From contig JAUIRK010000934.1 in NCBI GenBank assembly GCA_030549495.1, positions 124,001-188,000 of the forward strand: a DNA stretch of 64,000 bases, in the 5' to 3' direction. The position numbers and the translations under genes are program-made. The notes below the pieces were generated by a model that saw only the letters and a list, made by a program, of their open reading frames with translations, had not been told where the DNA came from and did not search any database. Position 1 is the stretch's first letter. Every line of letters begins with the position of its first letter. Shown piece after piece: positions 12,831 through 25,200 of this stretch. The DNA comes from Nectonema munidae. Its lineage: Eukaryota; Nematomorpha; Nectonematoida; Nectonematidae.

Positions 12831-13191
12831 AATATTGATATGAATAATTTCGAATTGGTTTAGTCATGATCTTTTTGTTCTATTTTTAATGTCTGCTAAG
12901 GTTTATTTTTTTTTAATAATATTTAGATAAAATTTGTTTGGTTTATAGAGGTAACTCATTTTTTTAATTTGTCTAATAAAGAATGGCTATTTGAGTACTC
13001 CAAGTCTAACTAGCTGGATCCACGTTGTTTTCTCGAAAAAAATATGCTTTATTGTCAAGATTTGGAGAAAATTTATTTCTGGTACCTTTTAAAACTCCTG
13101 TTAATTTTCTACCCTCAAATCTTATCAAACATAATTTTGTAATTCATATTTACAATTTATTATTGACAATAAAATAACAGTACGGTATAAG
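12831..13191. other. AT-rich spacer
   Basis: Nothing was recognised between the truncated 5' end of the LINE and the SINE remnant. Confidence 0.3.
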
Positions 13192-13224
13192 GTACCGTGG
13201 GATGTTTTCATCGAGACAGTGCGG
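13192..13224 (-). repeat. SINE tail fragment
   Basis: The word GTACCGTGG followed by GATGTTTTCATCGAGACAG matches the non-tRNA end of the SINE at 33272-33420 (GTACCGTGGAGTGTTTTCAT). The tRNA-like half is absent, and the adjacent hAT element starting at 13238 may have split or replaced it. Confidence 0.4.
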
Positions 13225-13237
13225 TATATAGGTGTAA

Positions 13238-14268
13238 CAGGGTTGTCAAGTCACCCGCATTGAGCGGGAGTTACCCGCAAATTGAGTTGAAATCCCGCAT
13301 AAAAAGAAAAAAAAAATTTAATCTCTTTTTAGGTTTTTTTAAGCTAGTTTTATTTTGTCGGACTAAATAAAGTGCTGAAGAAAAAGCGCTACATTAATAT
13401 AAAAAAATTCTCCATTTTAATTATTAGCAATTTCCAAACTAATTCATTTTAAATACTACACCAAATTTTCACAATTTAAAAAACAGTTAAGCAAATTTTA
13501 TCTCTACGTCAATATTATCCTGTCAAAAAAACGACTCATCAATACAATTTGAATCATCATATCAATGAATTTTAATCAGAAATAATTATTAATTTTTTCT
13601 AATTAAAAATCATGTTTGATCAGGTACAATTAGGTTTGTAATTATACTTATGATGCGATAAAAATTATACTTCAACTTAATTTTTTAATGCGATAAGGCA
13701 TAAACATTTACTCTGACTTATGGAAAGCCTATCTACATATGGAATGTAATTTGATATTTTAACTTTTAGACATAGTAACTCCTCTCACATTCAATATAGC
13801 TATGAAAACATGTAGTTCAAAAATGATAATTTCCATAGAGTGTCACATAAAACACGTTTAGTTTCACTCTTATGCATAGATTATTAATTTGAAGATATAG
13901 AAATCAATAAAAAGTATCCACTAACCTTTTATAACATCTTTTAAATTTTGCTGTAGGGCCTAGTAGGGCTTCTTTTTTTTATTTTTTGCTTTTGTTTTAG
14001 AATTTTTTGGTATATTAGTGATTCTGTTTAAAAATAATATATTTTTTTAGGAATTTATTGTGTTTCGAGTAGAATCGACAACAAATAACATAAATTCTTG
14101 TGGCTAGGGGCCTGCGTACATATATATCAAGTCTATTGGCTATTAATCATCTCAAAGGCATTTTTATTAGCTGTTTTTTTGTGAAAAAAACTGGAAAAAT
14201 GAAATTTTCTCCAAGGCTTGACGAAAAATTTTCACCCGCATGACAATTTCTGAAACTTGACAGCCCTG
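13238..14268. mobile_element. Non-autonomous hAT-like element, 1031 bp
   Basis: The left end is CAGGGTTGTCAAGTCACC. The reverse complement of the right end is CAGGGCTGTCAAGTTTC, giving a 14-bp terminal inverted repeat with one mismatch. CACCCGCAT/ACCCGCAT words occur just inside both ends. The flanks share TGTAA, consistent with a decayed target duplication. The interior is AT-rich with no transposase frame. The CAGGG start and subterminal repeats fit hAT MITE-like elements; the superfamily is inferred from ends only. Confidence 0.6.
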
Positions 14269-14905
14269 ATGTAAAATTGAAGCTTTTTATTATCATCTTC
14301 AATTAAAATTTAACTAAATTTAATTTTTTAACAGAAATCAAAATTATAAGCATGCAGAATGTTCATTTTTTAAAATCATTTCTTTGAATTTACCAATTGG
14401 ACATAAGACTTCAAGAGTATCCACTAGTTATTTCCTCATTTTAAATAGGGTTTAAGTGTACATTACACTAAATTTACACAATTACAATTTATAATAATGT
14501 TATTTATGATAAAACATAATATTTATACCCACATTCAATATTTCCATACCCGTACCTACACCTCCCTGCAAAACACTATATGCAGGTACGCAGGCATTCC
14601 CGCCCCGAAATACCTGCCTCGCTCAATACTCTTATAACAATGGATTGTATTCTAAATATGGTAACCTAAATTATAGCATATATATGCTAAATATACAACT
14701 ATATTTGGTTTTGAACTATTGGTAGAAAGCTTCCTAGTAATTTAGCTCAATTTCATGCGCGTTTCAACCAAGGGAAGAAAAAACTTATTTTTTCCTTGAT
14801 ACTTCCATTTTTATTATCTATATTACAAAATCTAATAGACATTTTTTTACATAAGCATATGAACGCACTCATTTCCAAGATGAAAACGAGTATATTAGTC
14901 TAGAG

Positions 14906-15363
14906 CAGTGTTTCCCAAACTTTTTGAGACCAACGCCCATCAAAGTTTCAAAAAATTTTCTAACGCCCTCTATTAAAAAATTGACTGAGAAGGAGTCTTA
15001 AGTCACCTCTGCTTACGATTTCTTTGTCTGCTGAGAAGCTGCGTTATATAACACTGAAACTGCGTTCAGCCATATACGTAGTAGGAAAAGCAATGAAAAA
15101 ATCTTTTTTTCCCATAATTTCGGAAATTTACAGAAATTCAAGGTTGAATCCAAAAGGTTTGCTATGATTCTTTGAAGAGAGGCTTCAACTATACTATTAC
15201 TATATTATATTTATATTAAAGATACTAAAAATTTAAAAGTGAAGATATTGGATTAGCTAATTTTTTAACGCCCCCCCCTCCCAAGTCCCAAAATTATTTC
15301 AACGCCCCCTAAAAGTTTTCAACGCCCTTTGGGGGGCGCTGGCGCCCACATTGGGAAATGGTA
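14906..15363. mobile_element. hAT MITE with perfect 8-bp target duplication
   Basis: The element starts CAGTGTTTCCCAAACTTTTT and its right end is the complement of TACCATTTCCCAATG, so TTTCCCAA is shared at the ends. It is flanked on both sides by GTCTAGAG (14898-14905 and 15364-15371). An 8-bp duplication and this terminal sequence are hallmarks of hAT elements. GC-rich words (ACGCCC, CGCCCC) recur near both ends. There is no coding potential. The perfect duplication points to a fairly recent insertion. Confidence 0.82.
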
Positions 15364-15371
15364 GTCTAGAG

Positions 15372-16099
15372 TTTGATGTACATTATTTTTTTTTAAAATA
15401 CCCTTCATTTTTTCAAAAGCTATTAAAATAATAAATATTATTGGAATCTTACATTTTGAAGGTACTACTTGTAAGTTCTGATATCGGTAGTTTCCGTTGT
15501 GATTGAAATTTTATTTTATTTTTTGTTTGCACCCTTTATACTGCCTCGGCCTCTGATGGCTACACTCTGTATTCGTATTTCACTTGTTACATATGGCGAA
15601 ATTTAATTTGATTTTTTGTCTTATTTTAATAAGTAATAAAAACGCGGTTTAATTATGTTCAAATTTAATTAAAATGACTTATTCTAAAGCTATGCTTTCA
15701 AGAAAATTCAAACATAAAACAGAGATAATCCTATTAATTTTTTTTGTCTTACTAAAGTATCATTTTTGAAATACTTTCAGATTAAAACTTGCTACTTTAA
15801 TTCGAGTTAGTTCACTGCTCTATAGTTCGTAAATACAAAAAGAAGTTCTTATTTAAATATATTCTTTTAAAAAGGGAGTAAATTATAAAATATGTTTTTG
15901 TTTTTCAAAATTTTTTCTTAATAATTATTTTACCGCTTCTAAACAATATTTAACTGAAACAATATTTAGAACTTTATAATATATTTTTTTTAACTAATTC
16001 AAGTAAAATCTATTTCACAAATCTTTCTTGTAAGCATGAAATGTAAGTGAACATGTGAATTATATGTTTACATTTTCAAAACGATATTTTTATTGCCAG
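15372..16099. other. AT-rich DNA upstream of the first recognised AF10 exon
   Basis: No coding exon was recognised. AF10 proteins normally have about 15-20 residues before the first PHD finger, so a short upstream exon of the gene probably lies here or further left, but it is too short to identify by eye. Confidence 0.3.
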
Positions 16100-16202
16100 G
16101 AAATGGAGGGTGGGTGTTGCATTTGTTTGGATGAAACTGGATACGCAGATAATTTGCTCGTTTATTGTGATGGCGATGACTGTGACGTAGCTGTTCATCA
16201 AG
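16100..16202 (+). CDS. MLLT10: AF10 homologue exon 1 (first half of PHD finger)
   Basis: Acceptor AG at 16098-16099, donor GT at 16203, ending in phase 1. It encodes the first zinc ligands CC-x-C and the VYCDGDDCDVAVHQ core with its metal-binding Cys and His. The reading starts with Glu-Met as in other family members, so coding may continue from an upstream exon. Confidence 0.85.
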
Positions 16203-19200
16203 GTTTTTAATGAATACATTTTTGATTCAAATTGTGCACATTTTCAATTTTCATATTAGCGTGTTATGGTATTCTCCAGGTGCCAAAAGGTTCGTGGTAT
16301 TGCTGTAAATGTGAAAACAAAGAAGTCAACAGTGTAATATTCCTTTTCGTATTTTTTGCATTTTAAATTTATTTCTTTGCTTCTAAGAAATGCCAACTTT
16401 GTCCATCTACAAAAGGTGCCCTGAAAAAGACTACTACTGGACGTAAACTTTTTAAAATGCTTTAACATGTTATCATTTGGGCTGTGATCCAATTTTGTTT
16501 TGGGGAATAGAATGTGTGGATCGACTTGTGCAGAATCAAATTTCCATTTTCCTTTAAAGTTATTGGTCCGAAGTTTTAATCATCTTCTTCGACTTTTGTC
16601 TATCACATTAGAGTTCATCATTTGCCTCAATCAATCATAAATTCTGCAAAGTGTGATATGTGGTAATAAATGCTTATATGTAAAAAATTCATTTGAAGAA
16701 TTTTTTAGGATTGCATCTATAATTTGAAGCAATTGAGAAAAACATTATTGAAACAGATTGAATATTATTTATCAAATTAAAAATTTTTTTGATGTATTGC
16801 TCATAGAAAACATCTTTCTACTTTGAAATATATCTTTTAAAATATCAGAAAGTAATGGAGAGAAGCTGAAATAGGAACCCATCATTGTGAAAGTAAATGA
16901 ACACCTTCTTTAAAAAGCAAACATGATAAACTTGCTGAATTAAAATGTTCTACTAACTCCATTCACAGCTCAAGATATATAATTGTTACACAAATATGCG
17001 ATTATTACAAGTCAAGCGAATTTACACAATTAGCTGTAAGTTTATTTGACACAAATTAAAATACAGAAAATGTTACCGCTGGATGTCAAAATTCTAGAAA
17101 AAATATATATCCCTTTTTAATTCCTTTTTCTATTCCAAAAATTTGACAAGTTATATTTAACTTTGAAGGCCTAAACTAAATCATATATTTTCACATGGAA
17201 ATTTGACAAAAATAAAGTATTCTTGTGCAAATAATAATAAGGCACAAGTGCACATCTCTGAAACTCAGCTTCCTCCTTACACATTCTAACCTTTACATTT
17301 TGGGACTTTGTACTCTCATTTTCCCTAATCTTCTTTCCTGTCTTTTTACTCATCGTTTACAAGCGTAAATTAATTTTTTTATACCCAGCTTTGATGCCAA
17401 AAGCTCTCGTTAGAGTGAGATTAAGTTAGGGTTAGGGTTTAGCAAACTCAATGCTTAAATTAAGATAAAAGAATTTTTTTTTTTAATTTTGTGTTAATAA
17501 ATTCAAATTCTTTATACTTAACTTTTCAAACGTAATGTGGCAGACAGATGTGTATGTCGTGGTTTAAATACACTAAAGGTAAAAGTACAGTGGGGTGGAG
17601 AAAGTAGGCTTAATGCGGGTTCGAAACCCAGTACCTAACCAACCTTACTCATGCCCCCTGTCCATTTAGTGGCAAGCACACTAAAGAAAATTTTTATTCA
17701 TATATTACTGAATAATTTTTTTTTCTCCAAAATTGCTTCCTTTTCCCATTTCTATTTTGATTATTATTTATTCAATATGCCTTTTGCATCGAAGAAAAGA
17801 ATATTCTTCTATAACCTCGACAGATTGTCATTTGCAATTTGATACTTTAAAATATTGATGACATATATTGAAATTAGCAAGCAATTTATTTTGTAGATAA
17901 TTTTTAACTAAAGATATTTATCTCTAATGTACTCATCAGTGAAACTATTTAACTTATTTTTATTTTTTTATCATTAAGGCATTTATTTTTAAAATGATAA
18001 TTAAATTAGATATTTTTAGACTTAAATAGTAGTGTAATGTTTTGATACACTTTTCATTCCAATTTTCCATACATTATGTACTTGTATTACAAAGTTTTTG
18101 GCGCTTTGAAGTTTTATTTGAAATTTTGAGGGGTGTCAAAATTAGCATCCACCTTTATATAGGATAGGCACGCCACTGCAGTAACTCCGTTATATGATGC
18201 CTGTATCTGCAAACTTATTGATTTTCTATCTTTCTTGTTACGTCATTATTTTTTGTTTGATTTCTAGCGTCTATGTCTTTGTTATTTTTTGTGTTATCTT
18301 TTTATAATATTGCTTGCAATTTATTACCCTTACTCCGCTATTTTTCTTTCTTCCTTTTTGAGATTTTAATCATTAGGTAGGATCAATCATTTTTTCTAAG
18401 AAAGCATGTTTTAAGCGCAATTTCTCAATGCCCACATCTGTGTGAAAATGGAATTCAGGTGTACCATTTTTTTTAGGAAACAGTTCGAAATGTAAAAACA
18501 AATATTCAAATATCTTTTCATAAACTTAATTAAAACATTTTTTCATGACATAAATTAAAATTTTGTCATCATAAATTTCAGCTGGAACATTACTTATTTT
18601 TCATAAGTAAGGATTTCTTTAAACTCAAAAAAGAAAAATGGATGATAAATTCATTTTCTTGAGATTATGAACATCTACAAGAAGAATTTTGGAAGGATTT
18701 TATCGAACTTAAATGCAATGAAAAATTCAGATCAAAGTTTTAAAAACATTAAACTTTTTCCTTTTTTACTTTATAATGGGCTATTTTTATATTTTTTAAC
18801 ATCTTAATGGACGGTTTATATAAAAAGGTTCATAAACCATGTGTAAAGTATGCGTTGATATTATGTGTTGCTTTATCCTTTAGGATTGGTCCACGTCATA
18901 TGTGCTATCTTCAATCCTGAGTGCTTTTTTACTAGTACTCTTAATTTTGGAGCGGTTCAAGTTACTGAGAGCTGCTTCGATGAATCTAAAGATGTAAATT
19001 GTTTATATAACTTTTTATACCTTTCTAATTTCATGAAGCATTTATATACACAGCAAACATTTTTTGTGTCGAATTTGTGAATACAGGCTACAAATTTCAA
19101 GGTAGCTGAACTTTCAAAATTTGGGGTGTCAAGGTCGATGATACAGGAATGTCAGAAGCTTTTACCAGCAAATTGATGACTGAAGTTTCTAAGAATAAGT

Positions 19201-22200
19201 TTTATTGTGGTAATTGCGAAAGAATAAACCATCTCTCTTCATTTGTTTTCTCGTATTTTTATTATTGTCCAATCATATTTACAAAATGATTTATTTCAAA
19301 ACGTATAACATTATTTAGAATTATTACATGCAAAAAATCACACTTTGATTTTTTGTTTTCAATTTTTTATGAAATTTTCTAATTTGTGAGCAAACATATC
19401 AGCAAGGTTGTTATGAACAATATTTTATTTAGATCTTAATATACAGGGAATTAAAATTTGAACAACTGACTTTGGGAACAAATGGTACTAAAACAGGGCA
19501 TCAAAGTATTATTTCTAAAAAACGGGATAATTAGTATCTATTATTCATCGCATGAACATCTGTTTTACTTCAACATAAGCGAATAGAATTCTTCTTTAGC
19601 GTAGCTTTTGAGAAGTAGAACAATCTCTTGAGATCGGAAACAGGAAAAAACTTTATTAGGATTAAGAGTTAAAATACAAAAGAAAAAATTTATGTATATA
19701 TAAGGAAGAAGAAGTGATATGATGATTTTTATTGTCATGCCATATAACACCGATAGTTTCCATTAAAATATAACAAGAAACAATACATTTTCGACAACTA
19801 TGGCCTTTGACGGATCAACCGCTTTCAAGAAAATATGAAGCGTGCGTAGCTATCAGATCATTGATGGAAGCCGAACCATAAAAATATGCAACGTTTACAA
19901 CACTTAAAGTATTAAACTGGCGCGACAAATGAGTTGAAATAGTAAATCAAATAAGAATATCAGAAAAATCTAACGTGATAATTTCATATTCAATTAAATA
20001 ATATCGGTTTATAAATTTTACTTGAATAAAAAATTCAAGTGAAATTATTGCCATTTTTAGTTTTTTTGTCTTTCTAAGATTCTTTTTTTTAATTAAAACT
20101 AAATAAATTTCATATTTTTAAATATCTGCTTATAACACAATCGTGGAAAAGGTCTAACATTTTGTGGCTCCAAAATTCCATTCAGAAAATTTCACCCTCG
20201 AAAATTTTCTTGGTGTATAATTTAGCAAAATTTAATCTATAAAATTCACTTAAAATTATTAAGCCAAAAGATATTTACTCACTGTTGCTATTTATTTTTT
20301 ATGTATACTCAACTAAAATATCAACATGAAGATTTAAAAAATGTATTACTTACATTCTGCTGAAAGCATGGAAAAAACATTTTTGGGACCTTATTTTGAA
20401 CGTTGTGTTATGCTGCATCAAATACATAAGCTTCCTTTTGAATTTTTAAAATTAAATATATGATATTGCACTTATAGCGAAGTATTCTTTAGTTTAAGAT
20501 CAGAGCAAGTTTTAGTTTCGGAATTATATATCTTTTTTATAGTATCTATTAGGCGTGTTTGTCTTCTGAGTAGATTTTCGCTATTACTTTTCTTGTTTTA
20601 AGTTTTTAAGTCTTAGAATGGATATTTAAAATCTATTTTTTTTCATTAACGCCCACTTCTTTGTTGTAGTAATACACATTTGAGCTATATTTGATCAGAG
20701 GCAGTAATGTAGCCAGTCATTTGAAAAGAGCCCGTGCATTTTTGAGCGAGGCGAATATTTTTATAGAACATAACTATATAAGAGCTCTATTATTTAAATT
20801 TAAAATGTGTATCCCTATTAAGTACTGTAACCAAGCCCATCGATGGGAGGGGGCAAGGGAGCTAGGCCCCCTGGGATTTATTTTGCCCATCTGAAATTCC
20901 TTTGAAATATATAAATGTATACACTTTCTTATATTCACGGCCCCCATTTAAATCAGTTTTGCCCCCTCCCCTTCATCAGTCTCTTATGCTCAAAAGGATA
21001 TAGATAAGAGTATATATAGGATATGGAACAACATGCTAATTACTATTGACGATGAGGGACATCGAAGACTAAAGTTCTTTTGGGTGTTGACGATTTTTCT
21101 CTAACTCTTTTTCTTTTACCCTAATTCATGCTTATTTCACCTTTTAAGGCATTCTTTTATTTTTAGTGTAGTATTTGTTTTGAAGATGACAGATTTGATG
21201 ATGCTTCCTATGGTTCAACTATAAAGTGCGCCGAGAATACTTGTGAATTTTATTTTCACGTGACATGGTAGACTTTATTTATAGCGTATTTTGTTTTTTA
21301 CCTCGACACATCTAGTATTTTTTCTTTAAGGGCAAATAATTGCTATTTGAACTAATTGTCCTATTTTAGATTGTTTGCTTTCTAATAACTTTTCAATAAC
21401 ATGATATTGATATTTTGAAATATTAAAAGAATTTTATTACCGTATCTGCGATATAGACAGAAAAATATAAAATATGTCATGAATAAATTTTATTAGATAT
21501 CTTTACAGTGAGCCTGATGAAATATTAATAAAATTAATAGATTTGAAATATTTAATTATTTTTAATCAATTTTTATTTTGTTTTTCTCTTTTCATCAAAT
21601 TTACATACTTTAATAGTGTTTTTTTATAAAAAAAATCTTTATTTTGTTTGGTTGTTCAACAATTCAACTACAAGTAAAACATATATTTGACCCGTGCTTA
21701 ATAAAAATATTGAATAAAGTAAAGAACAAATATAGGGTTGAAAATGTAAAAATGGAGAAACGAAAAATGAAAAAAAGACCTTTGATTATTCAAAACTTAG
21801 TTCCAATAGTTAAAATCAGTAGTCATATACTTTTCCAATGGTATTTATCTCAATTGCGTCGAGATTTAAAATCCCCGTTCTCTCTCCCTCCATCCATCCC
21901 ATCTTGCTTTTCAAATGATATTGATTCGGAATACAAATACAAAATACTTGTTTCTCTATATATAAATTAAAATTCCCACCCCTAGGCCATATCTTGTATT
22001 TCAACATTTGCTTCTTATTTTAATTACACCGTGTGGGTGTATTTTAATTACACTTGGACACCTTGTTTAATTCATCTTTGCCAATGAGTTTTACTTTAAC
22101 TTAACTCTTTGACGACGGGAAATATGAGTATTAAAGATTTTTTAATGCATTCAAAGCAGAGGATTTTCATTTCTTTTGTGCTATCCTCTTACAATGATTC

Positions 22201-25200
22201 TCATCGCGTTAAACCAAGCCATAGTATATTCAAGCTGTGGCTTCAGCTCCCGCTCCGGAAGCATTGTTCTCAAACTCGAGGCCCCGGAGCTTCAAAAAAT
22301 TATTTCTTTTCAATTGTTTGATACAAAATTAAAATTAAATATAAAAAATAGTGAAAATTAAACGCTGATGAAAAAAAATTGAATTAAAATGAATTCGCTT
22401 TCAGGAACAAAACAATCCTTCGCCACTACTAACTTGAATTGGAGCGATGTAGTTACTGCATGTGCCACATTTCCAACTATTTCAGGAAAATGTGGTATAA
22501 CCTGCAAGACATTCAACTTAGATGACCTATCTATTTTTCTATTTCATTCAAAGTATAGGAAAATTGCAGTTTAAATTTAGATAGCGGGATACTTCTGATT
22601 TAGACTTTTTTACTTTTTATCTTTATTCAGCTGCTCTTGGTTTCAATATCAAGATCTTTTTCATTAGATAAATGCTTAACATTTAGTTAGCAGCCTTTTT
22701 ATAATTCATAAGTGAATCTTCAACTCATTTATGTAACATTGGATAATTTACCCTTCATTTTTAATTTAGATCATTTAAAATCTCATAAAAGTCCAGATGA
22801 AAATGGATTTTTCTAAAAAAAAATTCGACAAAATTGAAGAGCTTGTCAGAAATTTTTCTTTTTTTTCTTCAGCGCTCTAAGTCAAAAACTTTTATGCGAA
22901 GAAATCTTGAAGCTAGAGAATAAAAATGAAGTCATCAAATATGTCGTCTTTTGCAAGCAGCATTCTCATTCAAATCAAGTACGTTCCCTTTTTTTATTCT
23001 TTTTAACTCTCACTTTCTGCCTTCTATTGAAAGTATTTGGGGTTACGATGAGACAATTCGTACTCTTTTTATACTTTTTTTATTGTGTGCGCCATCTTGA
23101 ATGAACTAAATGGACACTTTTTCCTCCAAAAATGCACACATGATTAAGGTTCTGGAAGTAGTGTTTGACTTTCGGAGCAGCAGCGATGAATAACTGTAGT
23201 ACCAGAGAACCGATATGACAGCCATCGCATGGCATTGCTCTCCTCTCCACAAGTACGCTTCTATTTATGGCTAAGAGCTACTCGAAGGTAGACTAATGTT
23301 CTCTCTTTCTCTAAGCATTCTGGATTTCCTCACTTAGAAAGGAATAAGCACAAAACGAACAATATTTTCGTTCTACTTATGAAATTGTGTACAATGCCGA
23401 TTCCAAAAAAGTCTATTGCGATTCTTCTAGATTTAAAAAATTGAACTTTTGTTTTGAAAAATCAAACTCAGTGTATTGAGAATTCATTCAATAGTGTGTA
23501 AGTTTATCAGAGACAAGTGCTAAATTTTTTATAGAGATTTTAAAATGTAACTTGAAATGAAAGATTTTCTTTAATTCAATCATTCACACAGAAAGCCAAA
23601 GTCCACTCCATTCATACTTTTTAATCCTCCAGCATTTATAATATAGCACTGGTTGTATGAGGATTGAGTGAGCATCATAGAATATTCAGAATATTTATAT
23701 ATATTCTTATATTATTCATAGAATAGCATCATATCTCTTCAAAATATCATCAATTTATGGAAGGAGAGATTCTTTAAAAAAGGAAAACAACTAATTTGGG
23801 ATTTTAAAAGTAAAATTTTAGACAAAAATTCAAATTAAAAATTTTAATGTATTATGTAACAAGGGTAGTACTTAATGCCTATACTTAATTTTCCTATGCC
23901 ACATACTAGACTTGTGGTCAAATACATTTGTATTTGGAAAATACACACATCTTATAAATCATGGCATTTTAATTGAAGCGTAGTTTTATGGCCGTATGCT
24001 CTTCCTGACCCCAACCATTTTGTTTTAGGGGCTGGAAACCCTTAGCCTTTGCCTACACAAAAGCTATACCCACAAGGCAGCGGTAGTTTGAAATCAGAGT
24101 TGCTCTCTCCTAGAACATCTGCCAGCCAAGACTAACGAGCATGCTCTACCCGAAGCTGTAGGTTAAAGCGCCTACTAATTCGCTTTTCACCTCTAGATCG
24201 TTTAGTTTGAAACAACTCTGCCATAGGAAAGCAAATCTAGAGATTCACTGCAAGAGGCTTTACGAGACGCAGGCCTTATGAGACATTTCGTGGGGGACAA
24301 GAGCTTATCCTTGTTCCCTGCCTCGGCATTTGCAGCATCTGGAGTAGAAGACCCCCAACTTGGGGACAAGGTGTAGAAGAAGAAGAAGACACATCTTATA
24401 AAATCGGCCTTGCTCGTTGAAACTTGAAATCACAAAGGCTATACTAATATATGTAGACTTTCAGAGCATATTAAGATTCACGGGTAGTGACTTGTATTCT
24501 TTCGTTTTAATAACAAATAGAAGCTGGCGAAGTCTTCAGAGCAGAAAGATGTCAATGAGTTGTTTTGACTATATATAAGAACTCTTAATACAACTCTTTG
24601 TAACAACTCTTAGTTACATCTTAGTTACAACTCTTTGTAACAACTCTTAGTTACATGCTATAATCTATTATGAGTTGTTTTGACTAAAGTAGTCAAAGGC
24701 AAATGATTCTGTCTATGTGTTGGAAGCGAGTTCAATTTAATCAATTTCTTGATTTTGAGAGTTTTATATCAAACTTCTTGATATTGTCTGCATTTTCTCC
24801 GATCAAATGGGTTAAAAGTTTTCAAATAGATCTTTCAAATATTGATGTTATTTTTCTATTAGTTATTTACGCCTCGTTTTTGCGGCCCTCATAATTGTTT
24901 TTGTCGGCGCACTTGTGGTTGAAGCTTAGGCTCTTGATTCTGGGTTCACTAAAATTATTACACAGTAGATCCATTATAACTCGATCCATTCTAAATAAGA
25001 ATATTGTTGGAAGATTTTTAGGACTTTTTGATCAAATAAAAAGTAAAACTAATCGAGTAAAGAAAATTTCAGAAGAATTATCAAATCTTTGGTTGAAGTT
25101 TAATTTTCCCTATATATCTAAGCAACAAGTTGTTTCGAAAATAAATAAATAAATTAATAGAAAAATTTGAAAATTTTCAAAAAAAGACATAATGAAGAGT

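Larger units (their letters stand above)
16443..18883. other. AF10 intron 3 (2.4 kb)
   Basis: The intron contains a SINE at 17579-17677 and a hAT relic at about 17960-18178. Two TTAGGG units near 17428 are too few to be a telomeric tract. The rest is featureless AT-rich DNA. Confidence 0.5.

Noticed and set aside
16256-16492. Minus-strand frame over the PHD exons
   Set aside because: It is a shadow of AF10 exons 2-3 on the plus strand.
17424-17442. TTAGGG-like units
   Set aside because: Only two units are present; the single CCCTAA-like words at 27850 and 29900 also occur by chance.
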